A stretch of DNA of 64,000 nt from NCBI RefSeq assembly GCF_037040815.1, contig NZ_CP146232.1, positions 4,868,001 to 4,932,000 of the forward strand, written 5' to 3'. Positions 46,495 to 60,888 of this stretch are shown piece after piece. A program made the position numbers and the translations under genes. The notes under the pieces were generated by a model, which did no database searches, was not told the origin of the DNA, and was given only the letters and a program-made list of their open reading frames with translations. The stretch comes from Pararoseomonas sp. SCSIO 73927 (GTDB lineage: Bacteria; Pseudomonadota; Alphaproteobacteria; Acetobacterales; Acetobacteraceae). Each line of letters starts with the position of its first letter. The stretch's first letter is position 1.

Positions 46495-46523
46495 CGCGCG
46501 CGCCGCGCTCTGCGGCGCGCGCG
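46495..46523 (-). terminator. Strong GC hairpin immediately after eno
   Basis: CGCGCGCGCCGC (46495-46506) pairs perfectly with GCGGCGCGCGCG (46512-46523) around a GCTCT loop, beginning seven bases past the eno stop on the minus strand. The 12-base stem is very stable but no U-tract follows, so it may be a pause/processing structure or a Rho-assisted terminator separating eno from ftsB. Confidence 0.55.
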
Positions 46524-46529
46524 GCCTCT

Positions 46530-47936
<1,407 letters not shown>

Positions 47937-48311
47937 TCAGCCCGTCACGTTGACGGCCAGGGCGGCCTGAAGGGCGTAGACGTCAACGCCGCGCCCGAAG
48001 GTCAGCTGCACCGGCTCCGCGCCACTGGACCAGATCCGGAGCTCGGCCTCCATGTCGAAGCTGCCCGCGCTCTCGACGGAGAAGCGCGTGATGCTTCGGT
48101 AGGGGATGGAGAGGTACTCCGTCTTCCGCCCCGTCACCCCCTGCTTGTCGATGAGGATCACCCGCTTGTCCGTCAGGATGATGACGTCGCGGATCAGCTT
48201 GTAGGCGAGCTGGACCCTCTCCGAGGGGGCGAGCAGACGCGCGTAGTCGGCCGCGGCCTGGGCCGGGCTGATCTCGCTGGCATGGCCCATCAGGCCGGAG
48301 AGAAGCGACAA
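47937..48311 (-). CDS. Bacterial PH domain protein (PF08000 type)
   Basis: This 124-residue protein matches the single-domain bacterial pleckstrin-homology family across its whole length: MSLLSGLMGHASEISPAQAA, LIRDVIILTDKRVILIDKQG, KTEYLSIPYRSITRFSVESAG and MEAELRIWSS. The function of the family is not established. There is no signal peptide. The TTG start at 48311 is favoured by AGGAG six bases upstream and by the family N-terminus; ATG 48290 is an alternative. It lies between the hybrid kinase and eno on the same strand. Confidence 0.85.
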   Translation of the reverse strand: MSLLSGLMGHASEISPAQAAADYARLLAPSERVQLAYKLIRDVIILTDKRVILIDKQGVTGRKTEYLSIPYRSITRFSVESAGSFDMEAELRIWSSGAEPVQLTFGRGVDVYALQAALAVNVTG

Positions 48312-48383
48312 GGAGGTCTCCTCGGAGGTCGGGCCGCACAGCCTATCCCTTCCGCAAGCGGGCGCAACGCCGCCCCCCCGTCC

Positions 48384-50330
48384 TCACCCCCCCTCGATGA
48401 TCGCCTTGATCCGCGCGGCCAGGGCCTCCATCGCGAAGGGCTTGGTCATCACGTGCAGCCCCGGCTCCAGCCGGTCGCCCACCGCCGCGGTCTCGGCGTA
48501 GCCGGTGATGAACAGCACCCGCAGCCCCGGCCGGGCGGTGCGCGCGGCATCGGCCAATTGCCGCCCGTTCAGCCCGCCGGGCAGCCCGACATCCGTCACC
48601 AGCAGGTCGATCCGGCGCGGGCTCCGCAGGATTTCCAGGCCGGAGGGGCCGTCCCCCGCCTCCAGCGCGGTGTAGCCCAGGTCCTGCAGCACCTCGGCCA
48701 CGAGCATGCGGACGGTCTCCTCGTCGTCCACGATCAGCACCGTCTCCCCCGCCCGCGCCCGCGGTGCCTCCGCGGAGCCGGCCGGGGCCTCGTCCTCCTC
48801 GGCGGCCGCGAGGTGCCGGGGCAGGTAGATCGTCACGCCCGTCCCCTCCCCCGGGGCCGAGCGAATCCGCACCTGCCCGCCGGACTGCCGGGCGAAGCCG
48901 TAGACCATGGAGAGGCCGAGTCCCGTTCCCTGCCCCAGCGGCTTGGTGGTGAAGAAGGGGTCGAAGGCGCGCTCCAGCACCTCCGGGGCCATTCCCACCC
49001 CCGCATCGGTCACGCTGACGGAGACGTAGTCGCCGGGCCGCAGGCCCCGCGCCGGCGCCGCCTCTGCGCTCAGAGTCAGGTTCTCGGTCCCCACCGTCAG
49101 CGCCCCGCCCCCCGGCATGGCGTCCCGGGCGTTGATGCAGAGGTTGAGCAGCGCGTTCTCGAGCTGGTTGGGGTCGCAGAGCGTCACCCAGAGGTCGGGC
49201 CGCAGCGTCTTCCGCACCTCGATGGCCGGCCCGACGGTGCGCTGGACCAGTTCCCCCATGCCCTCGATCAGCCGGTTCGCGTCGGTCGGCTTCGGGTCCA
49301 GGGTCTGCCGGCGGGCGAAGGCCAGCAGGCGATGGGTGAGCGCGGCGGCGCGGCTCGCCGCGCCCTGGGCGGAGGAGATGTAGCGGTCCGCCTCCCCCAC
49401 CCGGCCCTGGGCGATGCGGGTGCGCAGCAGCTCCAGGCTGCCGGAGATGCCGGCGAGCATGTTGTTGAAATCGTGCGCCAGCCCTCCCGTCAGCTGCCCC
49501 AGCGCCTCCATCTTCTGGGCCTGGAACAGCTGCTCCCGGGATTGCTCCAGCAGGATCTGGGCCTCGCGCCGCTCCGTCAGGTCGCGGGTCACCTTGGCGA
49601 AGCCGATCAGCTCCCCGGACTCGTCGCGGATCGCGTCGATCACCACGCCGGCCCAGAAGCGGGTGCCGTCCTTGCGCCGCCGCCAGCCCTCCGCCTCGTA
49701 GCGGCCCTCCCGCCGCGCCGTCTCCAGCGCGCGGTGGGGCACCCCTCCCGCCGCGTCCTCCTCCGTGTAGAAGCGGGAGAAGTGCTGGCCCACGATCTCG
49801 TCGGCGGCGTAGCCCTTGATCCGCTCGGCCCCGGTGTTCCAGTTCGTGACCTGACCGTCCGGTCCCAGCATGTAGATGGCGTAGTCGTGCACGCCCTGGA
49901 CAAGAAGGCGGAAGCGCCGCTCCGTCTCGAGCGCTGCCAGCTGGGCCGCGCGCTGCTCCGTCATGTCGCGCGTGACCTTGGCGAAGCCGATCAGGACGCC
50001 GCCCCGCCGGATCGGGTCGATCACAACCATTGCCCAGAAGCGGGTGCCGTCCTTGCGGATGCGCCAGGCCTCGGCGGTGAAGCGCCCCTCCTCGGCGGCG
50101 GTCCGCAGCGCCCGCTCCGGCGTGCCGGCGGCCCGGTCCTCCTCCGTGTAGAAGCGGGAGAAGCTGGTGCCGATCACCTCGGCGGGCGCGTAGCCCTTGA
50201 TCCGCTCCGCGCCCGGGTTCCAGCTCACCACCAGCCCGGTCGGGTCGAGCATGTAGATGGCGTAATCCACCACGCCCTGAATCAGCAGCTCGTAGGAGTC
50301 CGCGGCGAGGGACGGCTTTGCCCGGTTCAT
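48384..50330 (-). CDS. Hybrid sensor histidine kinase with two PAS domains and a receiver
   Basis: This 648-residue protein contains two PAS domains (about 10-130 and 140-258) sharing DYAIYML, GAERIKGYA, FSRFYTEED and RKDGTRFWA; a HisKA domain with His286 in GGLAHDFNNMLAG; an HATPase domain (N box ENALLNLCINARDAM, G1 DAGVGMAP, G2 GTGLGLSM); and a C-terminal receiver with Asp580 in LLVTDVGLPGG. No transmembrane segment or signal peptide is seen, so it is a cytoplasmic sensor, perhaps of redox, light or small ligands. No separate response regulator is adjacent. ATG 50330 is preferred; a GTG at 50462 would add 44 doubtful residues. Confidence 0.9.
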   Translation of the reverse strand: MNRAKPSLAADSYELLIQGVVDYAIYMLDPTGLVVSWNPGAERIKGYAPAEVIGTSFSRFYTEEDRAAGTPERALRTAAEEGRFTAEAWRIRKDGTRFWAMVVIDPIRRGGVLIGFAKVTRDMTEQRAAQLAALETERRFRLLVQGVHDYAIYMLGPDGQVTNWNTGAERIKGYAADEIVGQHFSRFYTEEDAAGGVPHRALETARREGRYEAEGWRRRKDGTRFWAGVVIDAIRDESGELIGFAKVTRDLTERREAQILLEQSREQLFQAQKMEALGQLTGGLAHDFNNMLAGISGSLELLRTRIAQGRVGEADRYISSAQGAASRAAALTHRLLAFARRQTLDPKPTDANRLIEGMGELVQRTVGPAIEVRKTLRPDLWVTLCDPNQLENALLNLCINARDAMPGGGALTVGTENLTLSAEAAPARGLRPGDYVSVSVTDAGVGMAPEVLERAFDPFFTTKPLGQGTGLGLSMVYGFARQSGGQVRIRSAPGEGTGVTIYLPRHLAAAEEDEAPAGSAEAPRARAGETVLIVDDEETVRMLVAEVLQDLGYTALEAGDGPSGLEILRSPRRIDLLVTDVGLPGGLNGRQLADAARTARPGLRVLFITGYAETAAVGDRLEPGLHVMTKPFAMEALAARIKAIIEGG

Positions 50331-50506
50331 GAAAGCACTGATCGAGGTCTGACCCGCTACCAACCCGGCCAGTTCTAAGCACCGATCCCGGCCGCCCTCA
50401 AGCAAGGCGGCGAGGGGCACCCACAACCCTGACGGGTCCTGAGGATCAACTCTTCGCGCCACACAGCAGGAGACGAGCGGGAGGCCTTGGGCCTCCCCGC
50501 CCGCGC

Positions 50507-51109
50507 TCAGGCCGCCAGCTTCGCCGCGATCCGCGCCACGTGCTCGCCCTGGAAGCGCGCCGCGCCCAGGTCGTCGGCCGTCGGCTTCAGGCTACCGTCG
50601 CCGCCCGCCACCGTGCTAGCGCCGTAGGGCGTGCCGCCCTGCACCTTCGTCACATCCTGCAAGGGCGCGTAGGAGTAAGGAAGGCCCACGATGACCATGC
50701 CGAGGTGGTAGAGCACGTTGTTGGTGGCCAGGATCGTGCTCTCCTGCCCGCCATGGAGGCTGGCGGTGGAGGTGAAGCAGGACCCGACCTTCCCGTTGAA
50801 GGCGCCCCGGGCCCAGAGGCCGCCGGTCTGGTCCAGGAAGTTCTTCATCTGCGACGCCATGTTCCCGTAGCGGGTGGGGGTGCCGATGATGATGGCGTCG
50901 TACCCTTCCAGCTCGTTCACGGTCGCCACCGGGGCGGCCTGGTCCATCTTGTAGTGGGAGTTCCGCGCCACCTCCTCCGGCACCAGCTCCGGCACACGCT
51001 TCACGTCGGCCGTCACGCCGGGCACGCCGCGCGCGCCCTCGGCCACGGCCTGCGCCATCGCCTCGATGTGTCCGTAGCTGGAGTAGTAGAGGACCAGGAC
51101 CTTCGCCAT
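50507..51109 (-). CDS. wrbA: NAD(P)H:quinone oxidoreductase WrbA
   Basis: This 200-residue flavodoxin-like protein has the FMN phosphate loop [63 protein letters not shown] and the tail [16 protein letters not shown], all typical of WrbA. It carries out two-electron reduction of quinones, protecting against semiquinone formation. It follows pyrG on the same strand after a hairpin-containing 125-base spacer. AGAGGTGAAG lies just upstream of ATG 51109. Confidence 0.95.
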   Translation of the reverse strand: MAKVLVLYYSSYGHIEAMAQAVAEGARGVPGVTADVKRVPELVPEEVARNSHYKMDQAAPVATVNELEGYDAIIIGTPTRYGNMASQMKNFLDQTGGLWARGAFNGKVGSCFTSTASLHGGQESTILATNNVLYHLGMVIVGLPYSYAPLQDVTKVQGGTPYGASTVAGGDGSLKPTADDLGAARFQGEHVARIAAKLAA

Positions 51110-51130
51110 CGCGCTTCACCTCTGTCTGGC

Positions 51131-51151
51131 GGCCCGCCGGGGCGGCGGGCC
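51131..51151 (-). terminator. Hairpin between pyrG and wrbA
   Basis: GGCCCGCC (51131-51138) pairs perfectly with GGCGGGCC (51144-51151) around a 5-base loop. It lies 84 bases past the pyrG stop on the minus strand and just upstream of the wrbA ribosome site. It may attenuate read-through into wrbA; there is no U-tract. Confidence 0.45.
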
Positions 51152-51234
51152 TGCCGTCGAGTTAGGCGAACGCATTGGCGGCGGAAAACGCTGGGCGGAA
51201 ATGACCGTCATTCACGCCGCGCGCTTGGCACGCC

Positions 51235-54124
<2,890 letters not shown>

Positions 54125-54247
54125 GGGCTCTCCTGGTGCAACGGCGGGTTTCAATGCCGCCTATCGGGCGGATGGAGGTTTGGCAACCACACCGGGATGG
54201 GCTACCGCCCCATGTCCGAACTTCCCCCAGCAGGGCCCGCCGCCGCC

Positions 54248-56140
54248 ATGATCACCGCGTTCCGCCGCCTCGCCGGCACCTGGTTCGCCAAGGGCCTCTT
54301 CGTCCTGCTGGTCCTCTCCTTCGCGGTCTGGGGGATTGAGGACACGATCCGCAACTTCGGCCGGGACAGCGCCGTGGCCCGCGTGGGCGGGGAGCCGATC
54401 GAGCTGACCGAGGCCCAGAACGCCGCCCGGCGCGAGACGCAGCGCCTGCAGCGCCAGCTCGGCCCGCGCTTCGAGCCGAACGAGGCCTTCCGCCAGGCCG
54501 TGGCCCGGCAGGCGCTGGAGAACCTTATCGGGTCGCGGGCCCAGGACCAGGAGGCCCGGCGCCTCGGCGTCTCCGCCTCCGTCGACGCGGTGCGGGCCTA
54601 CACCTTCTCCATCCCCGGCTTCCGCGGCGCGGACGGGCAGTTCAGCCCCTTCATGCTGCAGGCCTTCATGCGCCAGAACGACATGACGGAGGCCGACTTC
54701 ACGCGCCTCGTCGTCTCCGACCTGCAGCGCCAGCAGCTGGTGGGCGCCGTGCGCGCCGGCGCCCGCGCGCCGGAGACGCTGACGAAGCTCCTTGCCGCCT
54801 TCGCGGGGGAGCGGCGCGTGGCGGAGGTGGCGGAGTTCCCCCTCCTCAGCGCCCCGGAGGTGCCGGAGCCCACCGGGGCCCAGCTCGAGCGCTTCCACGA
54901 GAACAACCCCGCGCAGTTCTCGTCCCCGGAGTACCGCGAGGCCGTCATTGCCCCCCTCTCCGTCGAGACGATCCTTCCGAACGTGGAGGTGACGGAGGCC
55001 GAGATCGAGGCAGGGCTGGCGGCCCAGCGCGAGCGCAGCGGCGCGCCGGAGCGCCGCACGGTGGAGCAGGCCCTGGTCTCCTCGAAGGAGGCGGCGGACG
55101 CGATCCGTACGGCCTGGACCGGCGGCGCCGACCTCCAGGCGATCACCGCCCAGGCCGTCGCTGCCGGCGGCGCCGCGCTGGAGATGGGCACGGTCACGCG
55201 GGCCGAGATGCCGGTGGAGAACATCGGGAACGCGGTCTTCGCCCTTCCCCAGGGCGGCGTGAGCGAGCCGATCCAGAGCCCCTTCGGATGGCACGTGATG
55301 AAGGTGACGGCGATCCAGGCCGCGGCCGAGATCCCGATGGAGACCCTGCGGGCCGCCACCCGCGAGACCCTGGCCCGCGAGAAGGCCGCCGACCGGACCT
55401 TCGAGGAGGCGAACCGGCTGGAGGACGCCCTCTCCGGCGGCGCCACCGTGGAGGAGGCCGCGACGCGCTTCGGCCTCCAGGCCGCGCGCGTGACCCTGGA
55501 CCGCCAGGGCAACGGGCGGGATAGCCGCCCCGTGGCCCTGCCCGGCGATCCCGCCGGCCGCACCGCGCTGATCGAGGCGATCTTCGCCAACCCCGCCGGC
55601 TCCGGCCCGCGCGTGGCGGAGGTCGGGCAGGCCTTTGCCGCGCTGGACGTGCCAAACGCCATCCCCGCCGCGCTGCGCCCCTTCGCGGAGGTGGAGGCCG
55701 AGGTCCGCCGCGCCTGGACGATCGACGCCCGCCGCCGCGCCCAGGAGGAGCGCGCGACGGCGCTGATGACCGCCGTGCAAGGGGGCAAGGACTTCACCGA
55801 GGCCGCTAAGGAGGCCGGGGTCGAGCCGGCCCGCATGGGTCCCGCCACCCGCGACGCCCAGGGTCCGGCCACCGGTGGCATCCCGGCCGAGCTGCTGCCC
55901 GGCCTTTTCACCCTGAAGCCCGGCGAGGTGACCATGGCCACCACCGCCGCCGGCTTCGCGGTGGGACGGCTGGTCGAGGTCCTTCCCGCCGAGGCCAACC
56001 CCGAGGCCGGGGCGCGCGCCAAGACCGAGGTGGAGCAGGCCATGCAGGAGGACCTGGAGGCCCAGTTCGCCGCCGCCCTGCGCGCCCGCGCGGCGGTGAC
56101 GATCAACCCGGCGATGATGGACCAGGTGGCCGCGCGATGA
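54248..56140 (+). CDS. ppiD: Periplasmic folding chaperone, PpiD/SurA-type
   Basis: This roughly 630-residue protein has an N-terminal inner-membrane anchor (about 12-30, WFAKGLFVLLVLSFAVWGI), a SurA-like N-terminal domain (VARVGGEPIELTEAQNAARRE), a parvulin-type PPIase region (ALPQGGVSEPIQSPFGWHVMKV) and a long periplasmic C-terminal part. It assists folding of secreted proteins near the Sec translocon. Candidate starts are ATG 54197, 54212 and 54248; the last gives MITAFRRLAGTWFAK, closest to the family. Its stop overlaps the trpE start (ATGA), so trpE has no leader of its own here. Confidence 0.9.
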   Translation: MITAFRRLAGTWFAKGLFVLLVLSFAVWGIEDTIRNFGRDSAVARVGGEPIELTEAQNAARRETQRLQRQLGPRFEPNEAFRQAVARQALENLIGSRAQDQEARRLGVSASVDAVRAYTFSIPGFRGADGQFSPFMLQAFMRQNDMTEADFTRLVVSDLQRQQLVGAVRAGARAPETLTKLLAAFAGERRVAEVAEFPLLSAPEVPEPTGAQLERFHENNPAQFSSPEYREAVIAPLSVETILPNVEVTEAEIEAGLAAQRERSGAPERRTVEQALVSSKEAADAIRTAWTGGADLQAITAQAVAAGGAALEMGTVTRAEMPVENIGNAVFALPQGGVSEPIQSPFGWHVMKVTAIQAAAEIPMETLRAATRETLAREKAADRTFEEANRLEDALSGGATVEEAATRFGLQAARVTLDRQGNGRDSRPVALPGDPAGRTALIEAIFANPAGSGPRVAEVGQAFAALDVPNAIPAALRPFAEVEAEVRRAWTIDARRRAQEERATALMTAVQGGKDFTEAAKEAGVEPARMGPATRDAQGPATGGIPAELLPGLFTLKPGEVTMATTAAGFAVGRLVEVLPAEANPEAGARAKTEVEQAMQEDLEAQFAAALRARAAVTINPAMMDQVAAR

Positions 56141-57672
56141 CGGCGCAGGAAGGCTACGCCGCCTTCGCGGCCGCCCACGCCGCCGGCCGCGGCCAAGTGG
56201 TGTTCCGCGAGCGCGTCGCGGACCTCGACACCCCCGTCGGCGCCTTCCTGAAGCTCGCGGAGGGCCGGCCCAACACCTTCCTTCTGGAGAGCGTAGAGGG
56301 CGGGCAGAGCCGCGGTCGCTACTCCATGATCGGCCTCGCGCCCGACCTCATCTGGCGCTGCCGCGGCGGCCGGGCGGAGGTGAACCGGCACGCCCTCTCC
56401 GCCCCGCACGCCTTCGTCCCGGAGGAAGCGGCGCCGCTGGACAGCCTTCGCGCCCTCATCGAGGCCTGCCGCATGGAGCTGCCGGCGGGGCTGCCGCCCA
56501 GCGCGGCCGGCCTCTTCGGCTACCTCGGCTACGACATGGTCCGGCAGATGGAGCGCCTGCCGGCGGAGAACCCGGACCTGCTGGGCATCCCCGAGGCGAT
56601 CCTCGGACGCCCCACCCTCCTCGCCGTCTTCGACCACGTGCGGGACATCCTGACCCTCTGCGCCCCGGTCTACCCCGACCCGCTCAAGAGGGAGTCGGGT
56701 GAGACGGCGCGGCAAGCCTACGAGGCCGCGCAGGCCCGGCTGGACGAGGCGGAGGCGGCGCTGGATCGGCCGGTGCCCCGCCCCGCCCCGCCCGCCTCCC
56801 TTCCGGCACCCGGCGAGCCCGCGTCCAACTTCACGCGCGAGGGCTTCATGGCCCTGGTGGAGCGCGCGAAGGAGTACGTGGCCGCCGGCGACGTGTTCCA
56901 GGTGGTGCCGAGCCAGCGCTTCCAGGCGCCGTTTGCGCTGCCGCCCTTCGCCCTCTACCGCGCGCTGCGGCGGCTGAACCCCGCACCCTTCCTCTTCCAC
57001 TTCGACTTCGGCGGCTTCGCGGCCACGGGCGCCAGCCCGGAGATCCTCGTGCGGCTGCGCGACGGCGCGGTCACGGTCCGCCCCCTGGCCGGCACCCGCC
57101 GCCGCGGCGCGACGCCGGAGGAGGACCTGGCGCTGGAGAAGGAGCTGCTGGCCGACCCGAAGGAGAGGGCGGAGCACCTGATGCTCATCGACCTCGGCCG
57201 CAATGACGTGGGCCGGGTGGCGGAGATCGGCAGCGTGAAGGTCACCGCCCAGTTCGGGATCGAGCGCTACTCCCAGGTCATGCACATCAGCTCGGAGGTG
57301 CAGGGCCGCCTGCGGCCGGGCCTGACGGCGCTGGACGCGCTGATGGCCGGCTTCCCCGCCGGCACCCTCTCCGGCGCGCCGAAGGTGCGGGCCATGGAGA
57401 TCATCGAGCGGCTGGAGCCCTCCCGCCGCGGCGTCTATGCGGGGTGCTTCGGCTATTTCGGCGGGGATGGCGGGATGGACACCTGCATCGGCCTCCGCAT
57501 GGCCCTGGTGAAGGACGGCACGATGTACGTCCAGGCCGGCGCCGGGGTGGTGGCGGACAGCGACCCCGCCTCCGAGGAGGAGGAGACGCGCCAGAAGGCC
57601 CGCGCCCTCTTCCGCGCGGCGGAGGAGGCCGTGCGCTTCGCCGCGGCCATGCCGCGCCGGACCGAGGGCTGA
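56137..57672 (+). CDS. trpE: Anthranilate synthase component I
   Basis: This 511-residue chorismate-binding enzyme has the tryptophan feedback motif LLES (49-52), YLGYDMVRQMERLP, FMALVERAKEYVAAGDVFQVVPSQR, RPLAGTRRRGATPEED and LMLIDLGRNDVGRV, all standard TrpE segments. It forms anthranilate from chorismate with ammonia supplied by TrpG. The intact LLES motif implies allosteric inhibition by tryptophan. ATG 56137 overlaps the ppiD stop, so expression depends on ppiD read-through and no attenuator leader can lie immediately upstream. Confidence 0.96.
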   Translation: MTAQEGYAAFAAAHAAGRGQVVFRERVADLDTPVGAFLKLAEGRPNTFLLESVEGGQSRGRYSMIGLAPDLIWRCRGGRAEVNRHALSAPHAFVPEEAAPLDSLRALIEACRMELPAGLPPSAAGLFGYLGYDMVRQMERLPAENPDLLGIPEAILGRPTLLAVFDHVRDILTLCAPVYPDPLKRESGETARQAYEAAQARLDEAEAALDRPVPRPAPPASLPAPGEPASNFTREGFMALVERAKEYVAAGDVFQVVPSQRFQAPFALPPFALYRALRRLNPAPFLFHFDFGGFAATGASPEILVRLRDGAVTVRPLAGTRRRGATPEEDLALEKELLADPKERAEHLMLIDLGRNDVGRVAEIGSVKVTAQFGIERYSQVMHISSEVQGRLRPGLTALDALMAGFPAGTLSGAPKVRAMEIIERLEPSRRGVYAGCFGYFGGDGGMDTCIGLRMALVKDGTMYVQAGAGVVADSDPASEEEETRQKARALFRAAEEAVRFAAAMPRRTEG

Positions 57673-57676
57673 CCTG

Positions 57677-58387
57677 TTGGGCGGCGGGACGGAGCTGTTC
57701 GAGACCAACGGCGTCCGAATTGACCTCGAGCACCCCCGCATCCGGCCCGTGGCGGACGAGTTCCGCCGGGGCGCCTTCGAGGCGACGGAGGCGAGGATCA
57801 CCCGCCGCGTGCTGCGGCCGCACCACCGCGTGCTGGAGATGGGGACCTGCACGGGCTTCGTCGCGATAATCGCGGCGCGGATCGTCGGCCCCGCCGCCAT
57901 CCGCTGCTACGAGGCGAACCCGGAGAACGCGGCCCTGGCCGCGCACCACTTCGGGGCGAACGGGCTGCCGATCGAGCTCTACAACGCCGTGCTCCTCTCC
58001 CGCCGCTCCGCCGCGGCGGGGCCGGCCACGGTGCCCTTCTTCGTCTCCCCCTCCCTCGTCTCCTCCTCGCTCATCCCCATCCCCCGGCGGGAGAGCGTGG
58101 AGGTGCCGGTTGCGGTGTTCGAGGACGAGGTGGCGCGACACGGCGCGAACTTCCTCATCATGGACATCGAGGGCGGGGAGGTGGACCTGCTCGGCACCGC
58201 CGACCTGGACCCCATCACCGGTATCATCATGGAGACGCACTACCGCAAGGCCGGGGTGGCGCCGACGGACGCCATGATGAAGCGGCTCTACGACCGGGGT
58301 TTCCGCATCAACCTCCGCAGCTCGGGGGCCGAGACCCTGCACCTCTACCGCGAGGGCTACGAGGCGGACCTGGAAGGTGCCTTCTGA
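57677..58387 (+). CDS. FkbM family methyltransferase
   Basis: This 236-residue protein has a Rossmann SAM-binding core (VLEMGTCTGFVAIIAARIVG, IRCYEANPENAALAAHHFGAN) and the FkbM hallmark NFLIMDIEGGEVDLLGTADL followed by IIMETHYRKAG. FkbM enzymes O-methylate sugars, lipids or secondary metabolites. The TTG start at 57677 lies 4 bases after the trpE stop with GAGGG upstream; no better start is visible. It sits between trpE and trpG, where tryptophan operons normally have no such gene, so it is presumably cotranscribed with them. The substrate is unknown. Confidence 0.85.
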   Translation: MGGGTELFETNGVRIDLEHPRIRPVADEFRRGAFEATEARITRRVLRPHHRVLEMGTCTGFVAIIAARIVGPAAIRCYEANPENAALAAHHFGANGLPIELYNAVLLSRRSAAAGPATVPFFVSPSLVSSSLIPIPRRESVEVPVAVFEDEVARHGANFLIMDIEGGEVDLLGTADLDPITGIIMETHYRKAGVAPTDAMMKRLYDRGFRINLRSSGAETLHLYREGYEADLEGAF

Positions 58388-58435
58388 CCCCGCCGCCTTG
58401 ACCCGGGGCGGCCCCTGGGCCGAAGTGGGGCGGCC

Positions 58436-59062
58436 ATGATCCTGCTCATCGACAACTACGACAGCTTCACCTTCAACCTCGTCCACTTCCTCGGGGAGCT
58501 GGGCGCGGAGGTGGCGGTCTGGCGCAACGACGCGCTCTCGGTGGACCAGGCGATGGAGATGAACCCGCGGGCCATCATCCTCTCCCCCGGCCCCTGCACC
58601 CCGAACGAGGCGGGGATCTGCCTGGACCTGATCGGCGCGGCGGCGAAGAAGTCCGTTCCCCTCTTCGGCGTCTGCCTCGGCCACCAGTCCATCGGGCAGG
58701 CCTTCGGCGGCGCGGTGGTGCGCGCGCCCCAGCCCGTCCACGGCAAGGTGCACGAGATGCACCACGGCGGCAGCGATGTCTTCGCCGGCCTCCCCTCCCC
58801 CTTCCGGGCGACGCGCTACCACTCCCTCGTGGTCCGGCGCGACGACCTGCCGGAGACGCTGCGGGTGACGGCGGAGACGGAGGACGGGCTGATCATGGGC
58901 CTGGCGCATCGCGACCTGCCGGTTTGGGGCGTGCAGTTCCACCCCGAGAGCATCGCCTCGCAACACGGCCACGACATGCTGGCCAACGTCATGCGGCTGG
59001 CCGGGATCAACCTCCCGCCCCAGGGCGGCTCGGTGAACGACCCCCTCCGCCGGGCGGCCTGA
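58436..59062 (+). CDS. trpG: Anthranilate synthase component II, glutamine amidotransferase
   Basis: This 208-residue class I amidotransferase has [20 protein letters not shown], the oxyanion segment [12 protein letters not shown], catalytic Cys80 in [16 protein letters not shown], and the His/Glu of [13 protein letters not shown]. It supplies ammonia to TrpE; such proteins can also serve PabB in folate synthesis. It starts 48 bases after the FkbM gene and ends 3 bases before trpD. Confidence 0.96.
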   Translation: MILLIDNYDSFTFNLVHFLGELGAEVAVWRNDALSVDQAMEMNPRAIILSPGPCTPNEAGICLDLIGAAAKKSVPLFGVCLGHQSIGQAFGGAVVRAPQPVHGKVHEMHHGGSDVFAGLPSPFRATRYHSLVVRRDDLPETLRVTAETEDGLIMGLAHRDLPVWGVQFHPESIASQHGHDMLANVMRLAGINLPPQGGSVNDPLRRAA

Positions 59063-59065
59063 TCC

Positions 59066-60069
<1,004 letters not shown>

Positions 60070-60073
<4 letters not shown>

Positions 60074-60888
60074 CCGGGCTTCTGGTAGCGGCGGGCAAGG
60101 TAGAGCACCCGCCGCCGCCGGAGTGCCCGGTACAGGACCGATCCCTGCATCCCCGCGAACTGCCGCATCACCGGCCGCAGCGGCGCGATGCGGGTGATCG
60201 CCGCGCTCTTCGCCCCCTCCATCGCGTCCAGCGCGGCGACCACCCCCTCGTTGATCTCCGCCTCGGCCCGCAGCGCCAGCCCGGCGCGGCCGAAGGCGCG
60301 GTCCAGGTCCGGCAGCATCGCCGGGCTGCGCATATCTGCCCAGGTCAGCCAGCCGCCTGGCCGCAGCACCCGCGCCGCCTCCGCCGCGAAGCGGTCCATG
60401 CTGCCGTAGCAGTGGGAGGACTCGATGTTCACGACGAGGTCGAAGGAGGCATCCGGGAAGGGCAGCGCCTCCGCGTCGCCCTCCCGGAACTCCAGGCGCG
60501 GCACGCCCGCGTTCAGCCGCAACGCCCGCCGCACGGTCTGCCGGGCGATGTCCACCCCGGTCACCGATCCGATGGGCAGGTGCCGGGCGATCCAGGCGGC
60601 CCCGCCGCCATGGCCGGAGCCCACCTCCAGCACCCTCGCTCCCTTCAGCGGCAACCCCTCCGTCGCCTGGTGGTAGAGGCCGATGAAGGCGCGGGCGGGC
60701 TCCTCCTCCGCCGAGACGGGGAAGGAGGCCCCGGACACGACGTAGCCGTAGTTCAGGAAGGCCCAGCGCGGCGTGCCGGAGAGGCGGGAGAGCAGGTTGT
60801 AGCTGCGCCGCCAGATCCAGCGCCGCAGCCGCGGGAAGGCCCCGCGCTCCGTCGCCCGCAGCACCCGGCGGAACAGGGGAGTGGCCAC
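60070..60888 (-). CDS. SAM-dependent methyltransferase, class I
   Basis: This 272-residue protein has the class I motifs [19 protein letters not shown] (motif I), [39 protein letters not shown] (motifs II and III) and [15 protein letters not shown]. It resembles the sterol/tocopherol/phosphoethanolamine methyltransferase group; the substrate is unknown. The GTG start at 60888 overlaps the stop of the upstream PF10118 gene by one base (TAGTG), so the two are translationally coupled. The basic C-terminal tail ([16 protein letters not shown]) may contact membranes or nucleic acid. Convergent with trpD. Confidence 0.88.

Noticed and set aside
54125..56140. A tryptophan attenuator or leader peptide before trpE
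   Set aside because: trpE overlaps the ppiD stop codon, leaving no leader, and no Trp-rich short frame with alternative hairpins is seen.
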